10,521 bases of DNA from UBA5499 sp002426275 (GTDB lineage: Bacteria > Bacillota > DTU084), in assembly GCA_937888735.1 (NCBI GenBank), contig CALASN010000046.1, positions 1-10,521 of the forward strand, given 5' to 3'. Position numbers and translations under genes: made by a program. Positions 1 to 7,549 of the stretch are shown here, one piece after another. Position 1 is the stretch's first letter. The number at the start of each line of letters is the position of its first letter. The notes beneath the pieces were generated by a model. It did no database searches and was not told the origin of the DNA. It was given only the letters and a program-made list of their open reading frames with translations.

Positions 1-150
1 CCTCCCTACGTATGCAACGGCTGTGAAACAGAACAGAAATGTACTCTCCAAAAACTCTTTTGACCGAAGCAAGGCCAGGGAGCAACATAACCCAGGAAGA
101 GCTTTCAAGCCGATTTCAAACGCTGAAAGGTTGGCGATGGCATTTCCATC
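1..150. other. Noncoding stretch downstream of the lactonase gene
   Basis: No gene is supported here. The open frame that crosses it on the plus strand runs antisense into the lactonase gene and has no family likeness. No GC-rich hairpin with a T-tract follows the lactonase stop, so I see no intrinsic terminator. On the minus strand the last seven bases (1-7) read AGGGAGG, a good Shine-Dalgarno sequence. Transcription may therefore continue into a further gene whose start lies just left of the window. Confidence 0.4.
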
Positions 151-1119
151 CTAAACCGGCCGGAAGAGCACGCACAGCGGCGCCGGCAACTGAATTTCGC
201 CGGCTAACCTTTGAAGTCTTCCGTTCTCTCTGGCGAAGCAGGTCACAGTATCGGAAAGCTCATTGGCGCAAAGCAGGTACCGTCCGTCCGGGGTAATGTT
301 GAAATCGCGAGGGCTGCGGCCGCCGCAAGAGACGGAATCGAACATAGCCAGCTTGCCGCCGGCTATTTTGAAACAAGAGATGGCGTCCTGCCCTCTGTTA
401 GAGACGTAAAGAAAATCACCTGCCGTACGAATGGCAGCCGCGGTGTTTTCTCCGGCATAGCCCTGAGGCAGCGCCCGATATGTATCCTTTAAAGAAAGCT
501 TTCCCCCTGCATAGGAGAAGACAGAGACTGTGCTTCCCAGCTCATTGACGCAAAATACGGTTTTCCCGTCTTCTGAAAAGGCCAGATGCCTCGCTCCCTG
601 CCCCGGAGGGACAGAGGCGGTAGCTGCCAAGCTGAGATCCTGGTCGTAGACGAGGATTTTGTCCATGCCAAGATCAGCAACCAAGAGGTATCTACCATCC
701 GGAGAGTAGGAAACGAAATGGGTGTGAGGACTTGTCTGACGCTTAGGATGCACGCTCCTGCCCTGATGGCTCACTAATTTATCCGGCATTTTAACGACGC
801 TGCCGGAGAGATAATTCACCACATAGACATTTCCGTCTTTCGCCGTCAGGTGGCAAGCCACCTCTCCTTTGGTGGAAAGCAGGGCTCCGGGATTGACGAG
901 CTCACCGTCTGAGGTAATCTCGTAAGTTAAAAGGCCGCTTTCGGCGCTGCCTGCAAACGGCTGCCGCAAGAGAACATAAAATTTCTGACCGTCCATTGCC
1001 GCATACATGGGCCGGTCCAGCTTTACCTTCCCAAGATATGACGTCCGGCCTTGGTCGTCCAAAAGATAATGCCAGACGCCTCCTTCCTTATGGCAGGAAG
1101 CAAGGTATATGTGATACAT
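151..1119 (-). CDS. Lactonase family protein (7-bladed beta-propeller, Pgl/YbhE-like)
   Basis: This 322-residue protein belongs to the beta-propeller lactonase family, whose best-known member hydrolyses 6-phosphogluconolactone; relatives act on other aldonolactones. Recurring blade motifs are visible: PHTHFVSYSPDGRYLLVADL (about 131-150), ARHLAFSEDGKTVFCVNELG (176-195), a blade around FLYVSNRGQDAISCF (236-250), and PRDFNITPDGRYLLCANELS (270-289). These match the family pattern of Pro-Arg/His followed by 'PDGR..L.V.N'. There is no signal peptide, so it should be cytoplasmic. The frame stays open 13 codons further upstream, but GGAGGTG at 1128-1134 points to the ATG at 1119, which opens directly into the first blade (MYHIYLASC). 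It is the last operon gene in the window, 54 bp after the GH2 gene. In this context it may open an aldonolactone made by the SDR enzyme. The family is firm; the substrate is inferred. Confidence 0.88.
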   Translation of the reverse strand: MYHIYLASCHKEGGVWHYLLDDQGRTSYLGKVKLDRPMYAAMDGQKFYVLLRQPFAGSAESGLLTYEITSDGELVNPGALLSTKGEVACHLTAKDGNVYVVNYLSGSVVKMPDKLVSHQGRSVHPKRQTSPHTHFVSYSPDGRYLLVADLGMDKILVYDQDLSLAATASVPPGQGARHLAFSEDGKTVFCVNELGSTVSVFSYAGGKLSLKDTYRALPQGYAGENTAAAIRTAGDFLYVSNRGQDAISCFKIAGGKLAMFDSVSCGGRSPRDFNITPDGRYLLCANELSDTVTCFARENGRLQRLAGEIQLPAPLCVLFRPV

Positions 1120-1173
1120 AGTCTGTCCACCTCCGATGCCCGCAGGCGTCCGCGCCAAATGCAGGCAAAATGC

Positions 1174-3924
1174 TCAAGCCAGCTGCGCTTCCAGGCGGCA
1201 CGGCGCCGCATTCCACGCTCCAATCTCTACGTGTACGGCAGTCGGGGCCTCGTCCAGGAACCTAATTTTCAGCCGGAGCCGCCGCGCTTCGCCCGGACTC
1301 ATGAGAAAATAATTATCGTCCGCGCAGCAGACGGTTCCCTCTTCGGTCACATCAAGATGGACGGGAAACGCGTACTGAGCGGCATGATTGCGAATGGTCA
1401 CTGTCAAGGAGGCGCGGCCCGCGGAAAGCTGCGCGTTCTCAAGCTCGCAACTGAGGATAGCGGATGTTGCCTGAGCGATTTGCCTTTTCAGCCAAGGGCC
1501 TTTATCAAAAAAGAGATTCGGCTGGGGAGAAGTGCGAAACTTCTCCAGCAAGGTAGCGTCCTTCAGGCGCGCCAGCGCTTTAGGCCAGTATACGCTTTGC
1601 GAAATCAGCTTTCCGTCCCTGCGGAGCGCAGCGTGAATCAAAAAGAAGCGATCCTCCCAATCCTCTGGGATCACAAAAGCGGGAGCCGTAAAAGTCTGCT
1701 TGTATTCCCCGGTTAACGCAAGAGACTCTCGATGTCTGTAGACCAGCTGCAGCGAAGGAGACAGCACGCAGATCTCCGCCTCCGCAGGCGACGAGTCAGC
1801 GTTTTCATTGAGGACGCTCACGGGCAGCCTGACTGCTTCCCCCGGCGCATAGCTTAAATTCTCCAGCGCCACCAAAATGTGCAGCGGCTGATAGGCGACC
1901 TTGAGATAATAGTAAGGGGCGATGGGATCTCCCATCCCGTCCACCAGCTGGATGGCAACAGTGGTCCACGCGCGCCGAAAGACCCAAGGCATGATTCCAG
2001 AGGTGACCGGATAGTTTTCGCGCATCGCCTGCACCATGATCTGATAAAATTCGCAAGAGGCCATCTGCGTCGCTTCGATCAGCTCCGGCAGCGCAATGCC
2101 GTCTATCCGCTCGATAGCCGAAGCGCGCGAGAGCATGCGAATAACGCGCTGGGGCAGGTACTCGGTGAAATGATTAAGCAACTCCCGGTGGTTCTCCTTG
2201 AAATCAGGCGCCAGCAGATCTCCCAGCGGCTTTGCCAATTCCTGAGGAGAAAGCAATCTGCGCAGGCTCTTGTAATTGGGAAAGCTATGGATCCCAGATT
2301 CGGCCAGAAAGGGCAGCTGCCTGTACAGCCGGCGGTACCACACAGGCTCCATGTCCCTGTAGACATGGGCGCTTCCTTGATCCGGAGTTGTGCGAAAAAA
2401 CGGGCGAGACGGATCGAGATCGGCAATCTCGCGTTCGACCACGGCCATGGAAGCGGCGTTTCCTAAGGAGTAAGGGTTAAACTCGTTGCCGCCCGAGTGA
2501 ACCGCCAAAGACGGATGATTGCGGATCCTGTACAGGTTCAGGCACAGCTGCGCCTGCAGCACATCCTGCGGCCAGTTTGGCGTGTCGCGGTTAGCCAGAA
2601 AACTATCCTGCCAGACCATCAGCCCCAGCCGATCGCAAAGAGCGTAGAAATAGTCGCTCTCATAGAATCCGCCGCCACTCCAGACGCGAATCATCTGCAC
2701 TCCAGCTTCTTTGGCCAGCTCCAGCGTCCAGCGATAATCCTCCTGACTGCAGTTCAAAAGAAAGTCCACAGGCATCCAGTTCATCCCTTTGAGAAACAGC
2801 GGCTTACCGTTCAGGACAAACTGAAACTTACCCCAGCGAGTGCGGTATTGCCTCCCGGCGGTTCGCTCGGTCCGGATGGTGCGGATGCCCACCTCGAACT
2901 CCTGCCGATCCAGTACTTGGCCGCCTTCCCGCAGCTCCAGACGGCACAAGTAGAGCGACGGCCTATCCACAGACCACAGCTTGGGACTTTCAACTTCAAA
3001 AGTCTTATTGAAAAACTGGCATTCATAGCGGCGCGAGTCGATACCGCTTTGACCGTAATCATAGGGCGCGAAGTCGTCTAAAGATGAATAAGCCAAGCTG
3101 CCTGTCTGCTGATCTATTAAGGCGATCCCAACCTGCAGCAGCCTTTCCTGAAGAAAACCGGTGTTTCCGGACGCATAGGCGAAGGTGTAACTATCACAAT
3201 TATCCCAGTCGTTAAGTTTACATGCCAGCTCATTCAGGGAGCCGTCGGCGATCTCGCACTCCAGATGCAGCCGCGCTTTCCCGCTTTCAATGCTCTGAGT
3301 GGTCAGGTAAGGACGGCTGAGATGCGTTCGGGGAACCAGCTCCAGCCTGACGCCCTGCCATAGCCCCACCACGTTGAAATCGCCATTGGAGGTGTGATTG
3401 TCCCGCACCAGATTCCACGGCACGATTTGCTTCTGCTCCGAGCTCATGCAATCCCAGTCCACAGCGCCGAAATTGGCGGCTTTTACCTCAACTATCAGCT
3501 CGTTCTCGCCGCTTGCGGACAAGCGCTCGGAGATTTCCGCAAGCGGGCCGCCGAACATGCCCTGATGCTCTCCAACCAATATCCCGTTGAGCCAGAAGCG
3601 GAGGTAATACGCAGCGCCGTCAAAACATAAGAACACGTTTTCCGCCCGGCCAGCCGACAGGGAAAAGCGCCTGCGGTAATACCAGACCTTGTGATCCACC
3701 CAGTCATAGAGCTTGCTGTTGCATCCTTCATAAGGATGAGGCAGGATTCCAGAATGATACAAGCTCCAATAGACGGAACTGGGAATTTGCGTTTTCAGCC
3801 GCCAGTCTATGGTCCAAGGCTCCTCGGTCTGCTCATCCGTATACGCATAATCCCATTGCCCGTTCAGATCAAGATGCGCCTCTCCCCTTCGGGGCTCAAT
3901 ATAAAACGGCTGAGTCAATTTCAT
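1174..3924 (-). CDS. Glycoside hydrolase family 2 protein, beta-mannosidase-like
   Basis: This 916-residue retaining glycosidase has the GH2 layout. A sugar-binding beta-sandwich (about 1-195) carries 'NGQWDY' and WYYRRRFSL. Immunoglobulin-like domains follow (about 200-350), then a TIM barrel (about 355-680), then C-terminal beta-sandwiches. The barrel contains 'LNGKPLFLKGMNWMP' (371-385) and 'MIRVWSGGGFYESD' (411-424). The probable acid/base is Glu481 in SGGNEFNP and the nucleophile Glu542 in FLAESGIHSFP; the second matches the beta-mannosidase 'SEFGFQS.P' region. Length fits the mannosidase branch (roughly 820-900). No signal peptide is seen. The frame runs 68 codons further upstream, but that part overlaps the previous gene; the ATG at 3924 follows GGAGG at 3936-3940, 11 nt away. 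It lies 23 bp after GH113-like copy A and probably removes terminal beta-linked sugars from its products. Exo-beta-glucosaminidase or endo-beta-mannosidase activity remains possible. Confidence 0.88.
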   Translation of the reverse strand: MKLTQPFYIEPRRGEAHLDLNGQWDYAYTDEQTEEPWTIDWRLKTQIPSSVYWSLYHSGILPHPYEGCNSKLYDWVDHKVWYYRRRFSLSAGRAENVFLCFDGAAYYLRFWLNGILVGEHQGMFGGPLAEISERLSASGENELIVEVKAANFGAVDWDCMSSEQKQIVPWNLVRDNHTSNGDFNVVGLWQGVRLELVPRTHLSRPYLTTQSIESGKARLHLECEIADGSLNELACKLNDWDNCDSYTFAYASGNTGFLQERLLQVGIALIDQQTGSLAYSSLDDFAPYDYGQSGIDSRRYECQFFNKTFEVESPKLWSVDRPSLYLCRLELREGGQVLDRQEFEVGIRTIRTERTAGRQYRTRWGKFQFVLNGKPLFLKGMNWMPVDFLLNCSQEDYRWTLELAKEAGVQMIRVWSGGGFYESDYFYALCDRLGLMVWQDSFLANRDTPNWPQDVLQAQLCLNLYRIRNHPSLAVHSGGNEFNPYSLGNAASMAVVEREIADLDPSRPFFRTTPDQGSAHVYRDMEPVWYRRLYRQLPFLAESGIHSFPNYKSLRRLLSPQELAKPLGDLLAPDFKENHRELLNHFTEYLPQRVIRMLSRASAIERIDGIALPELIEATQMASCEFYQIMVQAMRENYPVTSGIMPWVFRRAWTTVAIQLVDGMGDPIAPYYYLKVAYQPLHILVALENLSYAPGEAVRLPVSVLNENADSSPAEAEICVLSPSLQLVYRHRESLALTGEYKQTFTAPAFVIPEDWEDRFFLIHAALRRDGKLISQSVYWPKALARLKDATLLEKFRTSPQPNLFFDKGPWLKRQIAQATSAILSCELENAQLSAGRASLTVTIRNHAAQYAFPVHLDVTEEGTVCCADDNYFLMSPGEARRLRLKIRFLDEAPTAVHVEIGAWNAAPCRLEAQLA

Positions 3925-3947
3925 GTCAGGCTTCCCCTCCATTCTTG

Positions 3948-5000
3948 CTAGCTTGAGGGATGAATTTTCGTCCGGTCTTTTTTGCTCCACCGCGCGAAGA
4001 CTTCTTGGGCTGGCTTCCCTTTGATGGTAAAACCCTTGTCTCCCGCCGGGTCGCCTCTGAAGGCCGGACGGACGTTTTGTTCGTCCCATTTCCACCAGTA
4101 AAGACCGTACCACCACGGTTCGTCCCAAAAGCTCCTCAGGACGGCTTCCAGGTAATTTGCCTGCTCCAGGCCGTCATACGGCGCTTCGTTCGACCAGCCG
4201 GAGGGAGAGATGGCGCCGCCGGCTGAAGAAGTGCAACCGCACTCGCCGAACAAAATGGGCTTCTTGTACAGAGCCGCATAGCGGCGAAAACGCTCCTTCT
4301 GGCTTGCGAAATTCTCGATCATGTTGGTTAGCGTCTCGTGCGGCCGATGGGCAGCGGGATGGTAACAGCTGAGAGAGAGCAGATCCAAGTCGAAAAACCA
4401 GTGCCCGGGATCCTCCAGCGCAGAGTCAAAGTCCACAATCACGGTGTGCGTTGTATGACAAGAGGTGACCGGCCCGTCATAGACGGAGCGCACTGCGGCG
4501 ATTACCTCTTTCCAATGCTGATTCTGGTTGACTGTCCGATCCAGTTCGCTGTCCAAACCGTACAGTTCGCAGCCGGTTTGCTGAGCGATTTTAGCGTAAT
4601 GCACAGCCCGCTTCTTCATGCTTTCAAACCATTTTCCCCAATGGTTTGAAACTCTTCCCGGTATCCTCTCTCCGTCTGCTGGAAACCAGATCTGCAGCCT
4701 TCCCAGGCCGTCCAATGTTTCCAGCATGGGCCGCAGCTGCACGTGCATACCCTTGCTTTTAATATATTCGATGATGCATGTCAGCTCATAATCCGAAGGT
4801 GTAAGCTCAAAATCTCTGAATTGGATGGTGGAAGAATATGTCTCTTGGGCGACTGTGGGCGTCACAACCACCCACTTGATGCCGGAGGAGGCCATCTCAT
4901 CCACTTCTCTCCTCGCCTGGTCTGTGGCGAAATAGCCGTTCTTTGCGTAAAAGCCGAACGTAACCCCCAGCTGCAATTCCTCCAAAGCGAGACTCTTCAA
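3948..5000 (-). CDS. GH113-like TIM-barrel glycoside hydrolase, copy A
   Basis: This 350-residue protein resembles family 113 glycoside hydrolases (clan GH-A), known for beta-1,4-mannanases such as the Alicyclobacillus enzyme. After 'GVTFGFYAKNGYF' (12-24), the probable acid/base is Glu152 in GCELYGLDSELD and the nucleophile Glu253 in PILFGECGCTS, where GH113 carries a 'F.E.GY.S'-type motif. The end of the barrel is strongly aromatic: SFWDEPWWYGLYWWKWDE (290-307). No signal peptide is seen, so it should act on imported oligosaccharides. The start is TTG at 5000, with AAGGGG at 5009-5014 exactly 8 nt away; its N-terminus aligns with copy B, which supports this start. It lies 29 bp after the UxuA-like gene and 23 bp before the GH2 gene. 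By eye it shares roughly 40% identity with copy B, with the main difference at 180-215. Family placement is good but not certain; the substrate is inferred. Confidence 0.82.
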   Translation of the reverse strand: MKSLALEELQLGVTFGFYAKNGYFATDQARREVDEMASSGIKWVVVTPTVAQETYSSTIQFRDFELTPSDYELTCIIEYIKSKGMHVQLRPMLETLDGLGRLQIWFPADGERIPGRVSNHWGKWFESMKKRAVHYAKIAQQTGCELYGLDSELDRTVNQNQHWKEVIAAVRSVYDGPVTSCHTTHTVIVDFDSALEDPGHWFFDLDLLSLSCYHPAAHRPHETLTNMIENFASQKERFRRYAALYKKPILFGECGCTSSAGGAISPSGWSNEAPYDGLEQANYLEAVLRSFWDEPWWYGLYWWKWDEQNVRPAFRGDPAGDKGFTIKGKPAQEVFARWSKKDRTKIHPSS

Positions 5001-5029
5001 TCCCTCAACCCCTTTTTCAATTGTAAATC

Positions 5030-5995
5030 CTAGAAGTTATAATTGATGCCCTCCAGGAGGCCTTTAAGATAACCGATGGCAAAAAGTCTGCCCATGGTCT
5101 CGTAACCCGGCTTTTGATTGGCCTCCCCCTCCATGGTGGGCACGTGGTCAACCCGAATATAACCGTCGAAGCCGGCTTGCTTATACGCCAAAAGCACTCG
5201 AGCCATGTCCGTCTTGCCTTCATCGTGAAAGGTTTCGCGAAAATTACGCGCACAGCCTACCACGTCCCGGAAATGCACGTAAAACAGTTTCTTTTGTTGT
5301 CCGAAATAAGCGATGGCCCGGGGCAGATCTTCGTCCATGGCAGCGAAGCAGCCCTGACAGAAGGTGACGCCGTGGCAGGGACTGGCTACAAGCTCCATGG
5401 CGCGCCGGATAGAGGCGAAATCTGTGAAGATGCGACTGATGCCGCGCAGGGGAGAGACCGGCGGATCATCCGGATGCAGCGCCAATTTGACATTGGCTTT
5501 TTCCGCCGCCGGAATGACGCTGCGGATAAAATACTCGTAATTATCCCACAATCGTTCCGCGGATACTTCCCCCACTGTCTCTATGGGCTCAGGAGAGACC
5601 AACTCGTAGTCAAAGCTGGTGACCAAAGCGCCGCCCCGGCCCGGGGTGGTGCTGCTGGTGCGAAACCAACCTATATGAGCCATGAAATTATAGCACAGAA
5701 CCTCGATCCCCAATGTCCCCATGTTCTGGATCAAACGGCGCATTTGCTCGAGCTCCCGGTCTCTGCCCGGCAAACCCAATTTGATTTTCTGATTGGCAGG
5801 AGCGGGCTCGATCACGGCAAGCTTGATGCCTTCTTGGGCAAGCTCTTCTTTCAGCCGCCGCAAATATTCCAAAGAAAATGGATCGACTCCCGGCGTATCA
5901 TAAGGCAGCCTTAAGACTCCGTAATCCACACCGGCTTGTTTAGCCAGCCGCCACTGTCTTTTATTATCCGGCAGGAAGTAATCCGCGAGCTTCAT
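5030..5995 (-). CDS. Mannonate dehydratase family protein (UxuA-like)
   Basis: UxuA removes water from D-mannonate to give 2-keto-3-deoxygluconate, using a divalent metal in a TIM barrel. This 321-residue protein carries the family landmarks in order: CYNFMAHIGWFRT (101-113), LALHPDDPPVSPLRGISRI (171-189), a metal-ligand cysteine candidate Cys213 in TFCQGC, FYVHFRDV (238-245), 'FRETFHDEGKTDM' (252-264) and RVDHVP (281-286). It is shorter than typical UxuA (about 350-395). Several signature residues differ: FCQGC where UxuA usually has CTGS, and DHVP where UxuA usually has DHGR. It may therefore act on mannonate or on a related aldonate. A generic sugar isomerase/epimerase is less likely given HPDDPP. 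The ATG at 5995 follows GGAGG at 6004-6008 at 8 nt spacing. It starts 15 bp after the RraA-family gene, so the two are probably co-translated steps of one pathway. I leave the symbol empty because of the divergence. Confidence 0.82.
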   Translation of the reverse strand: MKLADYFLPDNKRQWRLAKQAGVDYGVLRLPYDTPGVDPFSLEYLRRLKEELAQEGIKLAVIEPAPANQKIKLGLPGRDRELEQMRRLIQNMGTLGIEVLCYNFMAHIGWFRTSSTTPGRGGALVTSFDYELVSPEPIETVGEVSAERLWDNYEYFIRSVIPAAEKANVKLALHPDDPPVSPLRGISRIFTDFASIRRAMELVASPCHGVTFCQGCFAAMDEDLPRAIAYFGQQKKLFYVHFRDVVGCARNFRETFHDEGKTDMARVLLAYKQAGFDGYIRVDHVPTMEGEANQKPGYETMGRLFAIGYLKGLLEGINYNF

Positions 5996-6010
5996 CTTTC
6001 TTTCCTCCGC

Positions 6011-6718
6011 CTAAAAGCGACCGTATTTTTCATAAACTGCGAAGGGATCTTCCCCTGCGGCCATGGCTTTGCGGCTTTGGGACTCGCTTTTGCAGTTGGC
6101 CTCCGCCAGTTCCAAAACTTTCACCGTCAATTCTTGAGGCACAACCACTACCCCGTCGTTATCGCCAAAGAGGAAATCGCCGGGATTGACCACAAGCTGT
6201 CCGTCGATGCCCCGGACGTAAATGGGGACCTGGTAATCTACGGCCATGAAACGGCCGAAAGCTTCAACGGGATTTCTAAACCGGCAAAAGGTGGGAAAAC
6301 CCATATTGATCAAATAATTGGAATCTCGGGTGGAGCCGTCGATCACAGCTCCCGCGCAGCCTGCGGCCGCGGCGGCCGTGGCGCTGATCTCGCCGAACTG
6401 ACCGCAGCTCTTGTCGCCTTGGGTATCGCGAATTTGGATGCAGCCGTCGGTGATGCTTTTAAGCATGCCAAGTCTGATGTCGTGGACCTTGCTGTCCCTG
6501 CTGGGTGTGGAGACGCAATGCACGGTGAAAGCGGGACCCGCCACTTGCATGGTATGCAGCAGCGGATAAACGCCGCTTTCCATGGCCCTGCCAGACAGTC
6601 CCAGCCCCTCCAGCACGTCGTAGATCAAGCCTGTATATAGTTTCAGATACCTTTGCCGAACCTCCTGCACATCATATGGGACTTCAAGTTTTCGAATGGA
6701 ATATTGCTCTTCGCTCAT
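6011..6718 (-). CDS. RraA-family protein, probable class II pyruvate aldolase
   Basis: This 235-residue protein belongs to the RraA / 4-hydroxy-4-methyl-2-oxoglutarate aldolase family, often mislabelled dimethylmenaquinone methyltransferase. Aldolase members cleave 4-hydroxy-2-oxo acids to pyruvate with a divalent metal. The core GQFGEISATAAAAAGCAGAV (106-125) is followed by IDGSTRD (126-132). Arg131 and Asp132 correspond to the enolate-stabilising Arg and the metal-ligand Asp. Glu110 lies exactly 20 residues before Arg131, matching the D/E-X20-R-D pattern. FGDNDGVVVVP (184-194) is the usual C-terminal motif. The ATG at 6718 follows AAGGAG at 6727-6732 at 8 nt spacing. It sits between the SDR gene (27 bp) and the UxuA-like gene (15 bp). 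That position makes retro-aldol cleavage of a keto-deoxy sugar acid plausible and an RNase E regulator role unlikely. The family is firm; the substrate is inferred. Confidence 0.85.
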   Translation of the reverse strand: MSEEQYSIRKLEVPYDVQEVRQRYLKLYTGLIYDVLEGLGLSGRAMESGVYPLLHTMQVAGPAFTVHCVSTPSRDSKVHDIRLGMLKSITDGCIQIRDTQGDKSCGQFGEISATAAAAAGCAGAVIDGSTRDSNYLINMGFPTFCRFRNPVEAFGRFMAVDYQVPIYVRGIDGQLVVNPGDFLFGDNDGVVVVPQELTVKVLELAEANCKSESQSRKAMAAGEDPFAVYEKYGRF

Positions 6719-6745
6719 GATTACCGCTCCTTTTCTGCAATTTTT

Positions 6746-7510
6746 TTATAGATGCATGCCGCCGTCCACGGGCAAATCCACGCCCGTAAGATAACGGCCT
6801 GCCTGGGAACACAAGAAAACAGCGGCGCCCACCAGATCCTCTGGCCTGGCTATGACGCCGGTTGGAATTTTCTCCAGCACTTTTTGGTAATACGCTTTAT
6901 CCGAGAGCGCCTGGGTATTGCGACCGGTCTCAATTACCCCCGGAGCGATGTTATTGACGGTGATTCCCGTCTTGGCAAGCTGCAGGGCCAGGTTTTTCAC
7001 CATGCTCATCTGCGCGTCCTTGGAAGCGGCGTAGACCAGCATTTCCGGATGCGGCTTATACTGCTGCACGCTGCCCATAGTGACGATTCTGCCCCACTTT
7101 TGTTCAACCATCCCGGGGGCGAACAGCTGAATCAACTCCAGCGAGGTTTGAAAATTAATCTTCATCTGCTTGTCATATTCCTCGCCTGTGATCTCTCGCC
7201 AGTTTTTGCGGATCTGCACCGAGGCGTTTAAAATCAGAATATCGACTCTGCCAAGACTGCCTGCGGCCTGCCGATATAGCTTTTCCGCCGCGCCCGCTTG
7301 CGCAAAATCGGCCAGGCCAGAATATGCCCTGACCCCAAAAGCTTCAGCCAAAGCAGCCGCTCCTCGGGCTTGTTCCAGATTATGCGCGCAATGAATGAAG
7401 ACGTCAGCGCCAAATTCCGCCAAGCCCAGCGCCACAGCTTTGCCTATCCCTTGACTTGCGCCTGTGATCAAGGCCTTCTTCCCTGTGAGAGCGAAAATGT
7501 TCTCTGTCAC
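6746..7510 (-). CDS. Short-chain dehydrogenase/reductase (SDR), classical type
   Basis: This 254-residue protein is a complete classical SDR, an NAD(P)-dependent oxidoreductase. It has the nucleotide-binding glycine motif TGASQGIG (16-23), LNAS (94-97) in place of NNAG, and a catalytic set of Asn119 (KINF), Ser147 (TMGSVQQ), Tyr160 and Lys164 (YAASK). The ending LTGVDLPVDGGM is typical of the family. The length is normal. The frame also allows GTG at 7519, but that codon overlaps the Shine-Dalgarno sequence GAGGAGG (7519-7525). The GTG at 7510 lies 8 nt from it and is the better start. It follows GH113-like copy B by 39 bp and precedes the RraA-family gene by 27 bp. In a sugar-acid operon it could oxidise an aldose at C1, or interconvert fructuronate and mannonate, as the SDR-type UxuB of Bacillus does. 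The substrate cannot be read from the sequence. Confidence 0.87.
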   Translation of the reverse strand: MTENIFALTGKKALITGASQGIGKAVALGLAEFGADVFIHCAHNLEQARGAAALAEAFGVRAYSGLADFAQAGAAEKLYRQAAGSLGRVDILILNASVQIRKNWREITGEEYDKQMKINFQTSLELIQLFAPGMVEQKWGRIVTMGSVQQYKPHPEMLVYAASKDAQMSMVKNLALQLAKTGITVNNIAPGVIETGRNTQALSDKAYYQKVLEKIPTGVIARPEDLVGAAVFLCSQAGRYLTGVDLPVDGGMHL

Positions 7511-7549
7511 GGCCAGCACCTCCTCGTCTAAACAGCCACCAGGCGAACT

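Noticed and set aside
102..129. Inverted repeat CTTTCA / TGAAAG after the lactonase gene
   Set aside because: Only 6 bp with a 16-nt loop and no following T-run; not a credible terminator.
1051..1716. Plus-strand frame of 221 residues
   Set aside because: Antisense to the GH2 and lactonase genes, no ribosome binding site in context and no family likeness; a shadow of GC-biased codons.
3925..4128. 68-codon N-terminal extension of the GH2 frame
   Set aside because: It lies inside copy A of the GH113-like gene in another frame and is basic, low-complexity sequence; the ATG at 3924 has its own ribosome binding site.
5114..5914. Plus-strand frame of 266 residues
   Set aside because: Fully antisense to the UxuA-like gene, whose motifs and start are convincing.
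5936..6640. Plus-strand frame of 234 residues
   Set aside because: Antisense to the RraA-family gene; composition rich in Gly/Ala/His without recognisable motifs.
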